Translations under genes and position numbers: made by a program
Notes under the pieces: model-generated
Database searches by the model: none
The model's input: the letters and a program-made list of their open reading frames with translations, nothing else
What the model was told of the DNA's origin: nothing
Shown here: positions 42,339 to 51,566 of the stretch, in pieces
Numbering within the stretch: position 1 is the stretch's first letter
Layout of the letters: every line of letters starts with the position of its first letter
Source: Chrysogorgia sp. JL179-B06
Lineage: Eukaryota; Cnidaria; Anthozoa; Scleralcyonacea; Chrysogorgiidae
Assembly (NCBI GenBank): GCA_035772405.1
Contig: JAYKKM010000437.1
Span: 8,464,501 to 8,528,500, forward strand
Direction of reading: 5' to 3'
Length of the DNA stretch: 64,000 nucleotides

Positions 42339-43060
42339 AACATGCAAAACGTATGGTTTTGGTCCCCGAGGACACACTTCACAGATACGAGCAAAGACAA
42401 AGACTTGAGACCTCCCCGATTATGGCCAACATGATGCATAAAGATACGGACATGTCAAATATTCTTCAACGTACGGATATGGACGATGCTGAAAAGCTAA
42501 AATTGTACTATGCAAATTTGGAGCGTTATCTGGACTTGAGGCGTCAAAAGGATAATCAAATACCCACCGTTCGGATAGCCGAAAATAAAGAGGAATCTAA
42601 AGAAAAGGCGCAGTTACCTGATACAACCGTAGTGGAAAATATTCCGAGAACAATGCGTGGTAGAGCTACAGCACTTTTGAGCCGTTTGAAAGCAAGACCT
42701 GACGTTATTTCGTGGGATGAAACGGGACAAGTCAAGCTCGAGGGTGAAACCATCCCGCAATCAAACATATCTGATTTGGTTTCGGACGCTATGAGGGCGA
42801 GAAAAAATTTCAATCCTATGGGCTCAAGAGAATTTTTTCGTGTTTTGTCAAAGATCAATATGCCACGAGACCTCGTAAGGAATGAGGAAAGATGGAAACA
42901 ATCCTTAGCTGACAATGCGTCTGGAGAAGAAGAAGAAGAGGTTCTTTACAGCAGCCCACAACGTGCAAGCCCCCAAAGTGCAAGCCCTATGAAATATATC
43001 CAGTCAATGCTGAAGAGACGTGGAGAAAAACAAACTCAGAAACGTTGGCTTAATTATTAA
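42335..43060 (+). CDS. conserved Polinton protein, unknown function
   Basis: This is a 241-residue hydrophilic protein that begins with the KRMVLVPEDTLHRYE block, a recurrent signature in Polinton genes at this position. It is charged throughout, with a compact middle (ATALLSRLKARPDVISWDE ... EFFRVLSKI) and an acidic GEEEEE stretch before Ser/Pro-Gln repeats (SPQRASPQSASP) and a basic end. It follows the small basic protein with a 4-base overlap. A structural or scaffolding role is likely. It ends about 200 bp before the convergent protease, with AATAAA at about 43080. Confidence 0.65.
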   Translation: MKHAKRMVLVPEDTLHRYEQRQRLETSPIMANMMHKDTDMSNILQRTDMDDAEKLKLYYANLERYLDLRRQKDNQIPTVRIAENKEESKEKAQLPDTTVVENIPRTMRGRATALLSRLKARPDVISWDETGQVKLEGETIPQSNISDLVSDAMRARKNFNPMGSREFFRVLSKINMPRDLVRNEERWKQSLADNASGEEEEEVLYSSPQRASPQSASPMKYIQSMLKRRGEKQTQKRWLNY

Positions 43061-43260
43061 TCCTGTATTTGTTTTATTGAATAAATCATGTTTTTAAAGT
43101 TATTAAATGTTTTTTAAAAGTTTCTAGTTGTTGTTTTTTTTGTTTTTTTTATTTATTTATTTATTATTATTTTTTTTAAAAATTTTTTTTTTTGGGGGGG
43201 AGTACAAATCAAGACACACACACGATTTTACAACAAATATTTATTGCAACAAACGATACA
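43061..43260. other. convergent 3' region with T/A homopolymers
   Basis: An AATAAA (about 43080) serves the rightward block and an inverse TTTATT near 43240 serves the leftward one. Between are T-rich tracts and a G run. Confidence 0.5.
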
Positions 43261-43773
43261 TTAATTTTCAAACAGGTTTTTACTAAACTGAATAAGATTA
43301 ACATTTGGACGATTTAACAATATTTTAAAATGACTCTTAACAAACCGAGACACTTTTGCATCGTTTAACATAGTATCGTTATTAAATAACTGCACGATTT
43401 TATTCATGCTTTGTCCTCGTGCTCTGTGGCTAAGGTAGAATATGCAATATTGGCCACACACATCTGACCAAGCACTTTGCAGTTTACGCGTGTTTAATTC
43501 CCATTCATAAGGCTCTAAAAAGTCTCCAAACGAATCCCTGTAGTGATCTGGCGGCTGTCCATAACTGTCAAAGAATTCCCCTTTCTGTTCTGCTGGGAAG
43601 TAGAATGCCACCCAGTGCGTTCCAGGTTCACTGCTCGGGTCTGTGTTTGCAACAAAACCGCATGGATATTTATCAACTGTCTGAGGTAACTTATCACTAG
43701 GAAACACACCGCAAAACTTCTTGCTTGTTATCGGATCTTGGTCTAATGCATGAATTATCTGAGCAGTGTTCAT
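43261..43773 (-). CDS. adenovirus-type cysteine protease (PRO)
   Basis: This 170-residue adenain-like (C5/Ulp1 clan) protease has H53 in GTHWVAFYF, D69 in FFDSYG, oxyanion Gln Q99, and the nucleophile C106 in DVCGQYC. Length and order of the triad match the family, with Asp where adenovirus has Glu. It would process capsid and core precursors. It starts one base after the capsid stop, so the two are packed end to end. Confidence 0.92.
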   Translation of the reverse strand: MNTAQIIHALDQDPITSKKFCGVFPSDKLPQTVDKYPCGFVANTDPSSEPGTHWVAFYFPAEQKGEFFDSYGQPPDHYRDSFGDFLEPYEWELNTRKLQSAWSDVCGQYCIFYLSHRARGQSMNKIVQLFNNDTMLNDAKVSRFVKSHFKILLNRPNVNLIQFSKNLFEN

Positions 43774-45102
43774 TTAGCCAGAGTAATCGTAAATGACGTT
43801 TCTTTCTGTATCGATCTGAATTAGGTTTTCGAATTCCCCGTAACACACGAGACTCACAGCGGCTGCTGGCGCGGCAGAGAACTTGATGTCAACTGCGAGA
43901 TTTCCTCGTTGAACAACATTAAAATGGGGTGACGACCCACACATATCGGCGGACAGATCGAAAGCATAAACTGCGTAACCTTTTGGAAACTCTTCTCGCG
44001 ATATATCGTTTCCACTGTTGTAATACATTTTTCCCGTACCAGAAAACATCGTACCGAATGCCTCAGCAAATCTAGGGTTTGCACCAAAGGAAAGTTGTAT
44101 CGGCTTAAACGGTAGGTCTTCTCCATTCACGGATATTCCAATAGAGGACACGTTAAAATGCTGAAAGTTGTACGGATTCCTCTTGTATGCCCCATTATAC
44201 GCTGCGCTTTCGACCAATCCAAAGACAAACGATTTCGGTACAAGTCCATTAAAGACGTTATCTTTTCTCAGGGAGGGATTTCCTGCTGGAATAATGAAAC
44301 TCTTGCACTCGACGCGACGTATAGGGTAGATAGCCGGTCCTTTTTTCAATGCGATTTCATGAGCTATGGAAATGCTTGGGCTAACTTTCACTTTACGTAT
44401 CTTGAGATAGACATCGGTCAGCTTTACTTTGTAATCGGCGTCGTCCTCAGAGGCCATCAAACAAAACTCGTTGTCATTTCGATTCAGAATAACTTTCAGG
44501 TCAACGAAACTTAGCAGGAGCCGTTCGGACATAAATACATCGCTGAATATAGGTCCGGCCATCTCTATTACTCCACTTGTCTTGTTAAACGCATATCTCG
44601 ATTTAAGACCCAGGTTAGCGTTGGCAGCTGCCAAAGTAGGATCCGCCACGCCCATTTTCCCTGCAGTATCTTTGTAGAACAGAGCTGCAGTGAGTTGAGA
44701 ATCCTTTGCGGACGGACCATAGTTGAGGAGGGTTTCCAGATATGCTCGGTAGGCATAAGTCCCCGTGGCCTGGGTCACTTGCTTTTCATTCAAAAACACA
44801 TCGATTTGTTTGAACAGACTGTGCAGGAAATTGTTCACCACTCCAACTTTCTCGTCAGCGTCAAGATTTGTACCGTCTGCTTTTGTCACTTTAGCTCTCA
44901 CCACAAGAATCGTTTTTGATAAATCCACATAATCTTCAGTGCCTGGAGATAGGAACGTGATTGCACCACCGTCCGATACACTGGATACAGGTTGATGATT
45001 TATCCAATGTCCCTTCTCCAAACTGACCTGTGTTGGTGGCACAGAAAATAGATCGAGTTCATTCTTTGTGCATTCTTGCGATTTGGCATGTACGAAATTC
45101 AT
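43774..45102 (-). CDS. major capsid protein, double jelly-roll
   Basis: The 442-residue frame is complete, of normal size for Polinton major capsid proteins. The start region has the conserved LEKGHWINHQPVSSVSDGG block and EDYVDLSKTILVVRAKV strand pair. The middle has the FSDVFMSERLLLSFVDLKV and YPIRRVECKSF blocks. The end has GYAVYAFDLSADMCG and GNLAVDIKFSAAPAAAVS. Double jelly-roll trimers build the icosahedral faces. Together with the penton gene it makes a virion stage plausible. Confidence 0.9.
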   Translation of the reverse strand: MNFVHAKSQECTKNELDLFSVPPTQVSLEKGHWINHQPVSSVSDGGAITFLSPGTEDYVDLSKTILVVRAKVTKADGTNLDADEKVGVVNNFLHSLFKQIDVFLNEKQVTQATGTYAYRAYLETLLNYGPSAKDSQLTAALFYKDTAGKMGVADPTLAAANANLGLKSRYAFNKTSGVIEMAGPIFSDVFMSERLLLSFVDLKVILNRNDNEFCLMASEDDADYKVKLTDVYLKIRKVKVSPSISIAHEIALKKGPAIYPIRRVECKSFIIPAGNPSLRKDNVFNGLVPKSFVFGLVESAAYNGAYKRNPYNFQHFNVSSIGISVNGEDLPFKPIQLSFGANPRFAEAFGTMFSGTGKMYYNSGNDISREEFPKGYAVYAFDLSADMCGSSPHFNVVQRGNLAVDIKFSAAPAAAVSLVCYGEFENLIQIDTERNVIYDYSG

Positions 45103-45104
45103 AT

Positions 45105-45611
45105 TTAACCGAATATGTCAAGAGTTGTTCTCCGCTTCTTGGTCTGATTGCTTCTGGTAGTAGACGTCGATGCTTTTCTCTTTTTATTTGTTTTCCGTTT
45201 CTTGGGCTGACTGCTTCTGGCAGTAGATACCTTTCTCTTTTTAGCTGTTTGCTTTGTACGTTTTCTTGCACGTTTTCCGCTTCCTGTTTGAGCATAAGTT
45301 TGAAGTCGATTAACGGCTTTATTTTTTGCGATGTTTACAGCTTCTTTTCCTCGGCTTTTTATCGCTTCTTTCAGATTTCTTCCAGAAGCAACGTCTCCTA
45401 ACAGATTACCTCCAGCATTCAAGGCAATTTTTCCAAGAGCTTTTGCTCCACGTTTAACCATCGGCATGACTGTTCTAGCGATACTGCGAAATAGGCCACC
45501 GAGTCCATATCCCATCTGTCCATGACCCATTTGCCATGGACTGCCTCTGAAAACAGGCATTCCGTGTCCTTGTTGTTGATCGAGATAGTAACGTACGTAT
45601 GGATTATTCAT
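45105..45611 (-). CDS. basic core/pVI-like protein
   Basis: From the ATG at 45611 it has 168 residues. An N-terminal Gly-rich part (GHGQMGYGLGGLFRSIAR) is followed by an amphipathic segment (VMPMVKRGAKALGKIAL..GG). The last third is a Lys/Arg/Ser/Thr tail (KRKTNKKRKASTSTTR) typical of DNA-binding core proteins. The position between penton and major capsid genes and the GLGGLFR...P motif fit the Polinton counterpart of adenovirus pVI. Two bases separate it from each neighbour. Confidence 0.7.
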   Translation of the reverse strand: MNNPYVRYYLDQQQGHGMPVFRGSPWQMGHGQMGYGLGGLFRSIARTVMPMVKRGAKALGKIALNAGGNLLGDVASGRNLKEAIKSRGKEAVNIAKNKAVNRLQTYAQTGSGKRARKRTKQTAKKRKVSTARSSQPKKRKTNKKRKASTSTTRSNQTKKRRTTLDIFG

Positions 45612-45613
45612 CT

Positions 45614-46360
45614 TCACGTAAAATAACTGTGCTGTCTGAAGTGAAGTGTTGTCACCACCTTCCCGCGTTCAAATGGCACGGGGTCGCCTGTATCGCTCCT
45701 TAAAAGAATTTCCATGTCTTCGAATGATTTAGTTTGGACAGGCACGTATTGGATGTTTGTGAACGTTTTAGTAATGACGTCACCAGACTTTCCCTGAACG
45801 GGAATGCTTCTGAGTAATTGGGCGCTCGTATCTCCGACGATCTGCGGTTGAACAATATCACAATAGATGTAAATTATCGTCATCCCAAACAAGTCTGCCA
45901 CGTAAGGGCTTTCGGTCGTTTTTGCGAATTTTACATCTTTTCCTCCAAACCCAAAGATAATCGACATTCTTCCTGTTAGAGCCAATTGATATCCAGTTTT
46001 CAATTGAACTGTCACTTTTCCAATTAGAGCATTAAACGACAACTTAATGTTGTCGTTAACATATTTTGCCAAAGCTTTATTGGTACTTTTGATAAGATCT
46101 TGTACGGTTTCGTAGTAGCCGTAATCCACAATCGTCGTCAGAAAAAGTCCACTTCTGTCCGCGTAATAGATATGGTTCTTATGTTCTTGTAGAGTGTACC
46201 ACGTATTCGGGTAAGAGATGGAGTACAAACCAACTTCCCATTCGCCATTCAAATCAATGGTTTGTGGCAATTTTACACGATAACTCGTCGTTTTGTTATC
46301 GGGAAAGATATTCAGGGATGCATTGCTAGGAAGCGTGAGATAAAAATGTGTTCCACTCAT
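45614..46360 (-). CDS. minor capsid (penton) protein, single jelly-roll
   Basis: The 248-residue frame starts with the conserved FYLTLPSNASLNIFPDN and NGEWEVGLYSISYPNTW blocks and has the strongly conserved IYCDIVQPQIVGDT near residue 164. These mark the Polinton penton, which sits at capsid vertices. Confidence 0.9.
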   Translation of the reverse strand: MSGTHFYLTLPSNASLNIFPDNKTTSYRVKLPQTIDLNGEWEVGLYSISYPNTWYTLQEHKNHIYYADRSGLFLTTIVDYGYYETVQDLIKSTNKALAKYVNDNIKLSFNALIGKVTVQLKTGYQLALTGRMSIIFGFGGKDVKFAKTTESPYVADLFGMTIIYIYCDIVQPQIVGDTSAQLLRSIPVQGKSGDVITKTFTNIQYVPVQTKSFEDMEILLRSDTGDPVPFERGKVVTTLHFRQHSYFT

Positions 46361-46406
46361 TATGAATTACAAATCAAAATAGCAAAGAAACTACACACAC
46401 ATTGGT

Positions 46407-47480
46407 TTAAATCTTATTTATTTCAGAAGCAGGTACCCACGAATTAAACTTGTTCGGGTACCCTAACCATTTTACAAGATAGTGTACATTGTTGCCTCTT
46501 CCACGTTTCTTCAGAATTTTTTCAACTTCGTAGACATCGTCACGTTTAATGACTTTTTGTAGCTCTTTATCGTAAAATGTTCCTTTCAGTTCTTCGCCGT
46601 CATAATCTTTGAGTTTATACACGGGAGGGTCACGAGGTACTTGTTTGCTTACAGTGAAGATTTCTTTTGAGAAATTTGGCAAGTAACCCTTTTCAAATTT
46701 ACGTTTTATTTTACTAATTCTCACTTGATCGCCAATCTTAAACTTATACTTTACATTTTTCACAATACTATGTTCATCGTACAAAGTGTGCCATACTTTC
46801 TTTTCGTTTTCGACAGTAACATTTGCTGGCTTTGTTTTAATACTACGATGAACACTATGATTGTAAGAATACATTAACTCAGGCAGCATGTCAATGTATC
46901 GCATTGTTTTCTTGGATGTAAAGTATCGCCACATCTTTGTCTTCAACGTACGAATCAAACGTTCTACGATCGAGGCTTTCGTTTCGTTATACGTATTGTA
47001 CAATTCTATGTCTTCCTCCTTCATCAGTGCTTGAAAATGTCTATTGAAAAACTCCGTTCCTTGATCAGTCATAATTTTTTCAGGTTTGCGCCCAGAAGAT
47101 AAAATGACTTTGAAAGCTTCAACCAGTGAAAGTCCCGTTTTATTTTTCAGAGGAACGACCCATGCATACTTTGAAAAGACGTCAATGCATACTAAAAGAT
47201 ATCGATAATCATCGTTAAACTTCTGCATGGATTGCATGTCCGCCAGATCCATTTGCCATTGTTGGTCGATACCGCCCACGATCACACGGTTTCTTCTAAA
47301 ATTGCGACTGGCAGGTTTATGTAAAGTGTACGTATCTTGTGACATCAACCATTCTTTAATTTTCGCGCGACTCACTTTAAATTTTCCTTCCTTTTTGACG
47401 TCATCATACAAACGATTCACTCCACCAAATCCTCCTGGGCGTTTTGGATCGTAATAAACGCTAGACAGGTAATCATTCAT
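46407..47480 (-). CDS. retroviral-type integrase with chromodomain
   Basis: From the ATG at 47480 it has 357 residues. The rve catalytic core has D78 (WQMDLADM), D139 (MTDQGTEF) and E173 (ASIVERLIRT). An SH3-like region (YKFKIGDQVRI) follows, and a C-terminal chromodomain (about 314-354) has VEKILKKR, YLVKWLGYP and NSWVPASEI. It would cut the 3' ends and join the element to target DNA with a 6-bp stagger. The chromodomain may read histone marks at the target. The frame is intact. Confidence 0.93.
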   Translation of the reverse strand: MNDYLSSVYYDPKRPGGFGGVNRLYDDVKKEGKFKVSRAKIKEWLMSQDTYTLHKPASRNFRRNRVIVGGIDQQWQMDLADMQSMQKFNDDYRYLLVCIDVFSKYAWVVPLKNKTGLSLVEAFKVILSSGRKPEKIMTDQGTEFFNRHFQALMKEEDIELYNTYNETKASIVERLIRTLKTKMWRYFTSKKTMRYIDMLPELMYSYNHSVHRSIKTKPANVTVENEKKVWHTLYDEHSIVKNVKYKFKIGDQVRISKIKRKFEKGYLPNFSKEIFTVSKQVPRDPPVYKLKDYDGEELKGTFYDKELQKVIKRDDVYEVEKILKKRGRGNNVHYLVKWLGYPNKFNSWVPASEINKI

Positions 47481-47522
47481 GTTCACATATGGAATGAAAG
47501 AAATCTTAAATCACACCCTCTT

Positions 47523-47744
47523 TTATTCTTCGACATTCTGATTAGGTTCATCTGGTGCATCGTTCTCGATAGGTTTATTGTTTTCAACAGGTTTGTAGTT
47601 TTTGATGGTTTTACTAGTGTACCCCATTTGTAAATGTCCTTCGAGATTGAGATCATTGCGACCAACACTAATGCCCATTCTAAACATTTTCTGTTTGTTA
47701 TGATTTTTGTTGTTCTTCGGATTTTTGCTGGCAGAGTGACCCAT
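47523..47744 (-). CDS. small hydrophilic ORF upstream of integrase, unknown
   Basis: A 73-codon frame from an ATG at 47744, rich in Asn and Lys at the start and Asn, Pro and Glu at the end (PVENNKPIENDAPDEP). No family was recognised. It shares direction with the integrase and ends 42 bp before it. It could be a short leader gene or non-coding. Confidence 0.35.
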   Translation of the reverse strand: MGHSASKNPKNNKNHNKQKMFRMGISVGRNDLNLEGHLQMGYTSKTIKNYKPVENNKPIENDAPDEPNQNVEE

Positions 47745-47756
47745 GGCTATGAACAA

Positions 47757-48014
47757 TGTTCACACTATGCCCTGTATTTCATTATGACAGTACTAGCCGC
47801 TGTTGATAAATTTTATAACGAATATTATAAAATTTCGAACATGGATAATACGAGAATATAGTATTATGGGTCATCGGGCCCTGGGGCCAAATCGGGCCAA
47901 AAAAAAAAAGGTGCCATTTCGGGCCTTTCCGGACCTAATCAAGTTGTATAAAACATCTCAAACTTAAGAGAACTGTTAAACATTCTTTGATACGCGTCAA
48001 GTAAAGAGCTAGTC
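47757..48014. other. divergent intergenic region
   Basis: Contains GGGCC-rich short repeats with an A run (47876-47935), then a TATAAAA (47947-47953) for the next rightward gene. Confidence 0.4.
47947..47953 (+). promoter_or_regulatory. TATA box, small gene 1
   Basis: TATAAAA lies 68 bp before the ATG at 48015. CTTTGATACGCGTCAAG follows about 32 bp further on, a word repeated in looser form before the other two small genes. Confidence 0.55.
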
Positions 48015-48416
48015 ATGTCTAAACCTTTGGATATTGATAATAAAGAATTAATTCTTCATCATCGACAGAAACGCATCGAAAGGAAACTTTTAAAAAGTTA
48101 CGCTGCAGAAATCGCATCAATTATATCACGTCTTGTTGTTGAAAACTGCAATGGTTGCATCATTGACCACCCATCCCAAACAGAGCATCAATGCCTCATG
48201 ATGGAAAAGGATGAACAGTTATGTATATACTTTGACCATGCTTTGGAAAAGGTTTCAGAAGCAAATGTCACGGAGGCTTTTGCCGAAAGTTTGAAGGATA
48301 TTAAACCTAAAGTGAGCGGCCTTGAATTGCTCAAGTATACATATGATGATTGGAGATCTGTCTTTTGTGCAGATCAGAGACGGGTGCTCAAACAAGAGAC
48401 CTTCACGCTGCTGTAA
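48015..48416 (+). CDS. small conserved Polinton-associated protein 1, unknown
   Basis: This 133-residue protein has a helical, basic start (HHRQKRIERKLLKSYAAEIASI). It then has a Cys/His-rich block NCNGCIIDHPSQTEHQCLM that could bind zinc, and an acidic helical end. The DHPSQxxHxCLM word is a recurring feature of short ORFs in cnidarian Polinton-like sequences. The function is unknown. Confidence 0.55.
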   Translation: MSKPLDIDNKELILHHRQKRIERKLLKSYAAEIASIISRLVVENCNGCIIDHPSQTEHQCLMMEKDEQLCIYFDHALEKVSEANVTEAFAESLKDIKPKVSGLELLKYTYDDWRSVFCADQRRVLKQETFTLL

Positions 48417-48427
48417 AATGGGAATGT

Positions 48428-48434
48428 TATAAAA
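48428..48434 (+). promoter_or_regulatory. TATA box, small gene 2
   Basis: TATAAAA followed by ACACTGCACC lies 78 bp (start to ATG) before 48506. The downstream CGTTTGACAGCGTCAATAG resembles the element before gene 1. Confidence 0.5.
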
Positions 48435-48505
48435 ACACTGCACCAGCGGTGATTTTGGTCACAATCGTTTGACAGCGTCAATAGTGGGAGCTTACTTTAA
48501 TCAGC

Positions 48506-48769
48506 ATGACTATCGGCATACTCTTTATGGCTGAGAATCGACTTATGCTTCGTGTCAATATGTGTGCTTCTAATTTTGACAATAAAATCCTAGATGAGTT
48601 GACAGAGGAAGAAATAGAGAAATGGGTTCCCGTCTTTGACGATGATAAAACATTTACTAACAGAGAGTTTATTGAAAAGATCTGGTACGCTTGCGTTAGT
48701 CACGGATACATTTCTGAACATTATGATATTATGGGAAAGTTTCTTGACAAGATGAAAGTTATTCTATAA
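48506..48769 (+). CDS. small Polinton-associated protein 2, unknown
   Basis: 87 residues, acidic in the middle (DELTEEEIEKWVPVFDDDKTF) with an amphipathic end (IMGKFLDKMKVIL). A second ATG seven codons on (MAENRLML) is an alternative start. No known motif was found. Confidence 0.45.
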   Translation: MTIGILFMAENRLMLRVNMCASNFDNKILDELTEEEIEKWVPVFDDDKTFTNREFIEKIWYACVSHGYISEHYDIMGKFLDKMKVIL

Positions 48770-48818
48770 GCAATATGTATAAACGTGAAAGCGCATGCGT
48801 GCAAATGTAACAAAATCC

Positions 48819-48825
48819 TATAAAA
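48819..48825 (+). promoter_or_regulatory. TATA box, small gene 3
   Basis: TATAAAA followed by CACTGTACC, 62 bp before the ATG at 48881. It shares the TATAAAACACTGxACC word with gene 2. Confidence 0.5.
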
Positions 48826-48880
48826 CACTGTACCTTTTCTGATTTTTGATCAGATCAGACAAACATTTGATAGAAGCAAC

Positions 48881-49239
48881 ATGTCTTGGAGAAACATCGT
48901 AACCCAATGGCTTTCGACCAAAACCATAACGCAAGAGGGAAATCTGGCAACCTTGGATTTGATGAGACTTTTGATACAGAAGAATATGATACCGGCAGCA
49001 CTTATTGACAACCAGACGATACATTCAATTATATTGACGCAAGTTATATTAGAAGCATTGAATGGTTTAACGGTACCCCCAGCCCCCCAGGGGAAAACCT
49101 TTGTCTATCATATGAACGCCAAAGAAATGATGATGGGGGATCGGACCTTAACATGAAGAATGCTAAACAAATCAAGCTGTTGGAAGAACAGACAGGGGTA
49201 AATTTGGATCATTACCACAAACTAAAGATCGGAAATTAA
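48881..49239 (+). CDS. small Polinton-associated gene 3, reading frame uncertain
   Basis: Two frames compete. Frame A (48881-49156, 91 codons, ATG) is open but has an unremarkable hydrophobic composition. Frame B (from ATG 48907 to TAA 49237) is interrupted by one TGA at 49006. Its translation looks more gene-like: an acidic start (GFDETFDTEEYDTG), then NYIDASYIRSIEWFNG, a Pro/Asn linker and a helical KLLEEQTGVNLDHYHK end. A small indel, a stop mutation or an unseen splice could explain the conflict. Function unknown. Confidence 0.35.
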
Positions 49240-49354
49240 CTTTGAGATCAAACGATTTATTTTAAAACATTTACGACTGTTCTATGTATTTCAACACGTA
49301 TATAACTGTATTTCAACAAATATAACTGTTCTTTAAAACTTTTTTAACTGTGTT

Positions 49355-51566
49355 TTAAAATCCATAAGGTAATGTTTTGTAATCCTCCACAATAATACGT
49401 TTGTTATAAACAATACGATAATCCTTTTTCATGCGTTTGGTCACAATGTTTGTTGTCTTTGTGTCCCGGGTTATCTTGAACCACGGAAACGTGGCCACTG
49501 ACATTACATTTTGCATGTAAGTACACCAATGCACGAATAACATCAAAGTTCACTGTTTGCCTTGCGGTGCAATTCAGAGTGATCCCACGTATTTTCGTTT
49601 CGATTTTGTTGGAACTGGTTTTATAACAATAGTTCTTTGGTCCTCCGGAGATGAAGGTCGTAATATGATCCCCTTTCAACTCATCGGTGAGTTCACCAAG
49701 ATATGGACCTGTCGGAGGTTCTGGATCGCCGAGTTTGCTGACGAAGATCACCGAATCTGTGTCATAGTACAGCACTCTTTCTTGTAGATCGTCCAACACC
49801 CCGTAAAGCTTGAGTCGTGCATAGGCGGTAGTAAAGGCTGCGATCACCACATTGGTCTTGGCGTTTGGTGCAATGAAGTTCTCGTTGCTTTCGTATTGAA
49901 TTTCAACCACTTCATCACTTATGAAACGCGCATTCAGAACGTTGATCTCATCAGACGTCAGGTAGTCAAGAAACGTTTGCACGTCACTGATTTGTTCCAC
50001 TTTAGTCATATTGGAACGTTGCGCAAACTTTCCTGAAAGATATGAGAAAAAAATAAATGTCTGGAACTTTGCTGGACAATTCTGCCTAGAAAAGATAACA
50101 TTTTGTTATAGGGGAGGGGTGTTTAGAACGTACTCACCCCAAAACGAGTTCAACATCAATTTCGATAAGGCACGCATGCCGGGATTGTGTTCGATCTTGC
50201 TTCGGTCCAGTTGTATCCCTTCCACTTCGAGGTATTCGTCCACGTACTGTTGTTTCTGTTCTTCCGTGGTACAGGTCTTCGGGTAACCGCTAGACTCTTG
50301 CTTGATTTTGAGGAAGGTGTCCACATAGTCTTTGAACAACTCGTCCGAGGATTCAGGGAAATGCCATACTTCGTGCATTTGCAGGATTTGGTAACCTTTC
50401 TCCAGAGCTTTCTCCAACTCGACGCTACACCATGTCCCTTCAATGGCTCTTTCACGCTCGGTATGAGTACACGGGTTCTGGTTACACGTATCTGCACAGG
50501 ACTTGCACAGCGGAAACATCAGTTTGCCCTGGGTACGATAGGGGAGGACCGGGTGGAAGAGACCTCGAGGTGGAAGTACCGTACATTTGACCAAGCCAAA
50601 ATAGGTAGAGATGTCGTCGAAATTCTCGGTAATAATACATGGATGTCCTACAATTGTCCGAGTCATTTTGTTGCACCAGGGGTACAAGGAGGTAAAGTCG
50701 ACGTATCTATGAGAAAAAGGACTATTTAGAATCATCCTCAGATTTACTGGGGGTGTACTCGTAACATACCTTATCTTCTCATCTTCCTTGCATTCGTGAA
50801 ATAGTTTGGCTGCGTTGGTTCTGCCCCCATAGAAAGCATCTCGAGGTTCCAAAGGATTAGCCAGATCGTAAGTATCAAAATACCGTTTCATATCCTCATC
50901 TTCTTTCAATTCTCGCATTATATTGCATTCCCATACTTCAACAACTTGATAACCACGGGCTTCAAGGTACAACGTCTTCTCCACCGTGCTTTGCTGGAGT
51001 TCGTGCATAGTCTTATCACTGACGGGGTTCACGGTGTCTCGCGCATAGCATCTTAAACATCCTATAAGAAAAAATATCAGATTAACTTTTATCAAGGGAT
51101 TAAGTTAACCTACCGTTCCAGAACAAACAACCTATAAGAAAAATATTTATCTATGGAATAAAAAGAACTTACCGTGCCAGAAACATCCATTGATTTCGTA
51201 GGCTGTGTTTGTCTCTTGATGATACCCATCCAAAAGATACGTATCAACACGTTTTTCTCCTGCGTTTCGCGCATGTTGGATGTAAAGGTCTTCTTTTTCT
51301 GCCTTATACGAGAGCCATTTCAATGCGAGGAGGGATTGCTTGTCTTTTGGACGGTAACCGAGTGGTGGAATGACCGCAACGGTATTTTCTTTGAGGAACT
51401 TCGTTCGAAACACGAGATGACAGGCAGATGCGATGGTGAGACATTCTGCAAACGGATCTATGTCTGTGACATCCCGGAACAGTTCGCGAAATTCAAGACA
51501 GGAACGACGTAAAATATCCACATCAGATTGACAATAACTTAGAATTTCTCTCTGGAAATCAAACAT
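49355..51566 (-). CDS. protein-primed DNA polymerase B (pPolB), three exons, incomplete
   Basis: Exons on the minus strand are 51566-51174 (to 51173), 51061-50138 and 50032-49355, with GTAAGT and GTGAGT donors and TATAG and TTCAG acceptors in matching phase. Seen in order: Exo III (YCQSDVDIL), a TYEINGCFWHG-like Cys/His insertion completed across intron 1, motif A DFTSLYP, motif B KLMLNSFWG, and motif C YYDTDSVIF. The C-terminal YRIVYNKR...TLPYGF block is in a different frame from motif C, so an indel lies near 49480. Exo I and Exo II and several hundred upstream residues are missing: upstream lies the TIR gene. The usual Polinton polymerase is about 1,000-1,200 residues; about 670 are found. 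It would replicate the element from terminal-protein primers if complete. Confidence 0.85.
51174..51437 (-). other. unique part of pPolB exon 1 next to the TIR border
   Basis: The TIR border (51437/51438) falls in codon 43 of the polymerase frame. Everything upstream of it is duplicated at the other end of the element. This exon portion is single-copy. Confidence 0.75.

Noticed and set aside
50187..50729. 180-codon plus-strand frame
   Set aside because: Antisense shadow of polymerase exon 2, which has clear family motifs.
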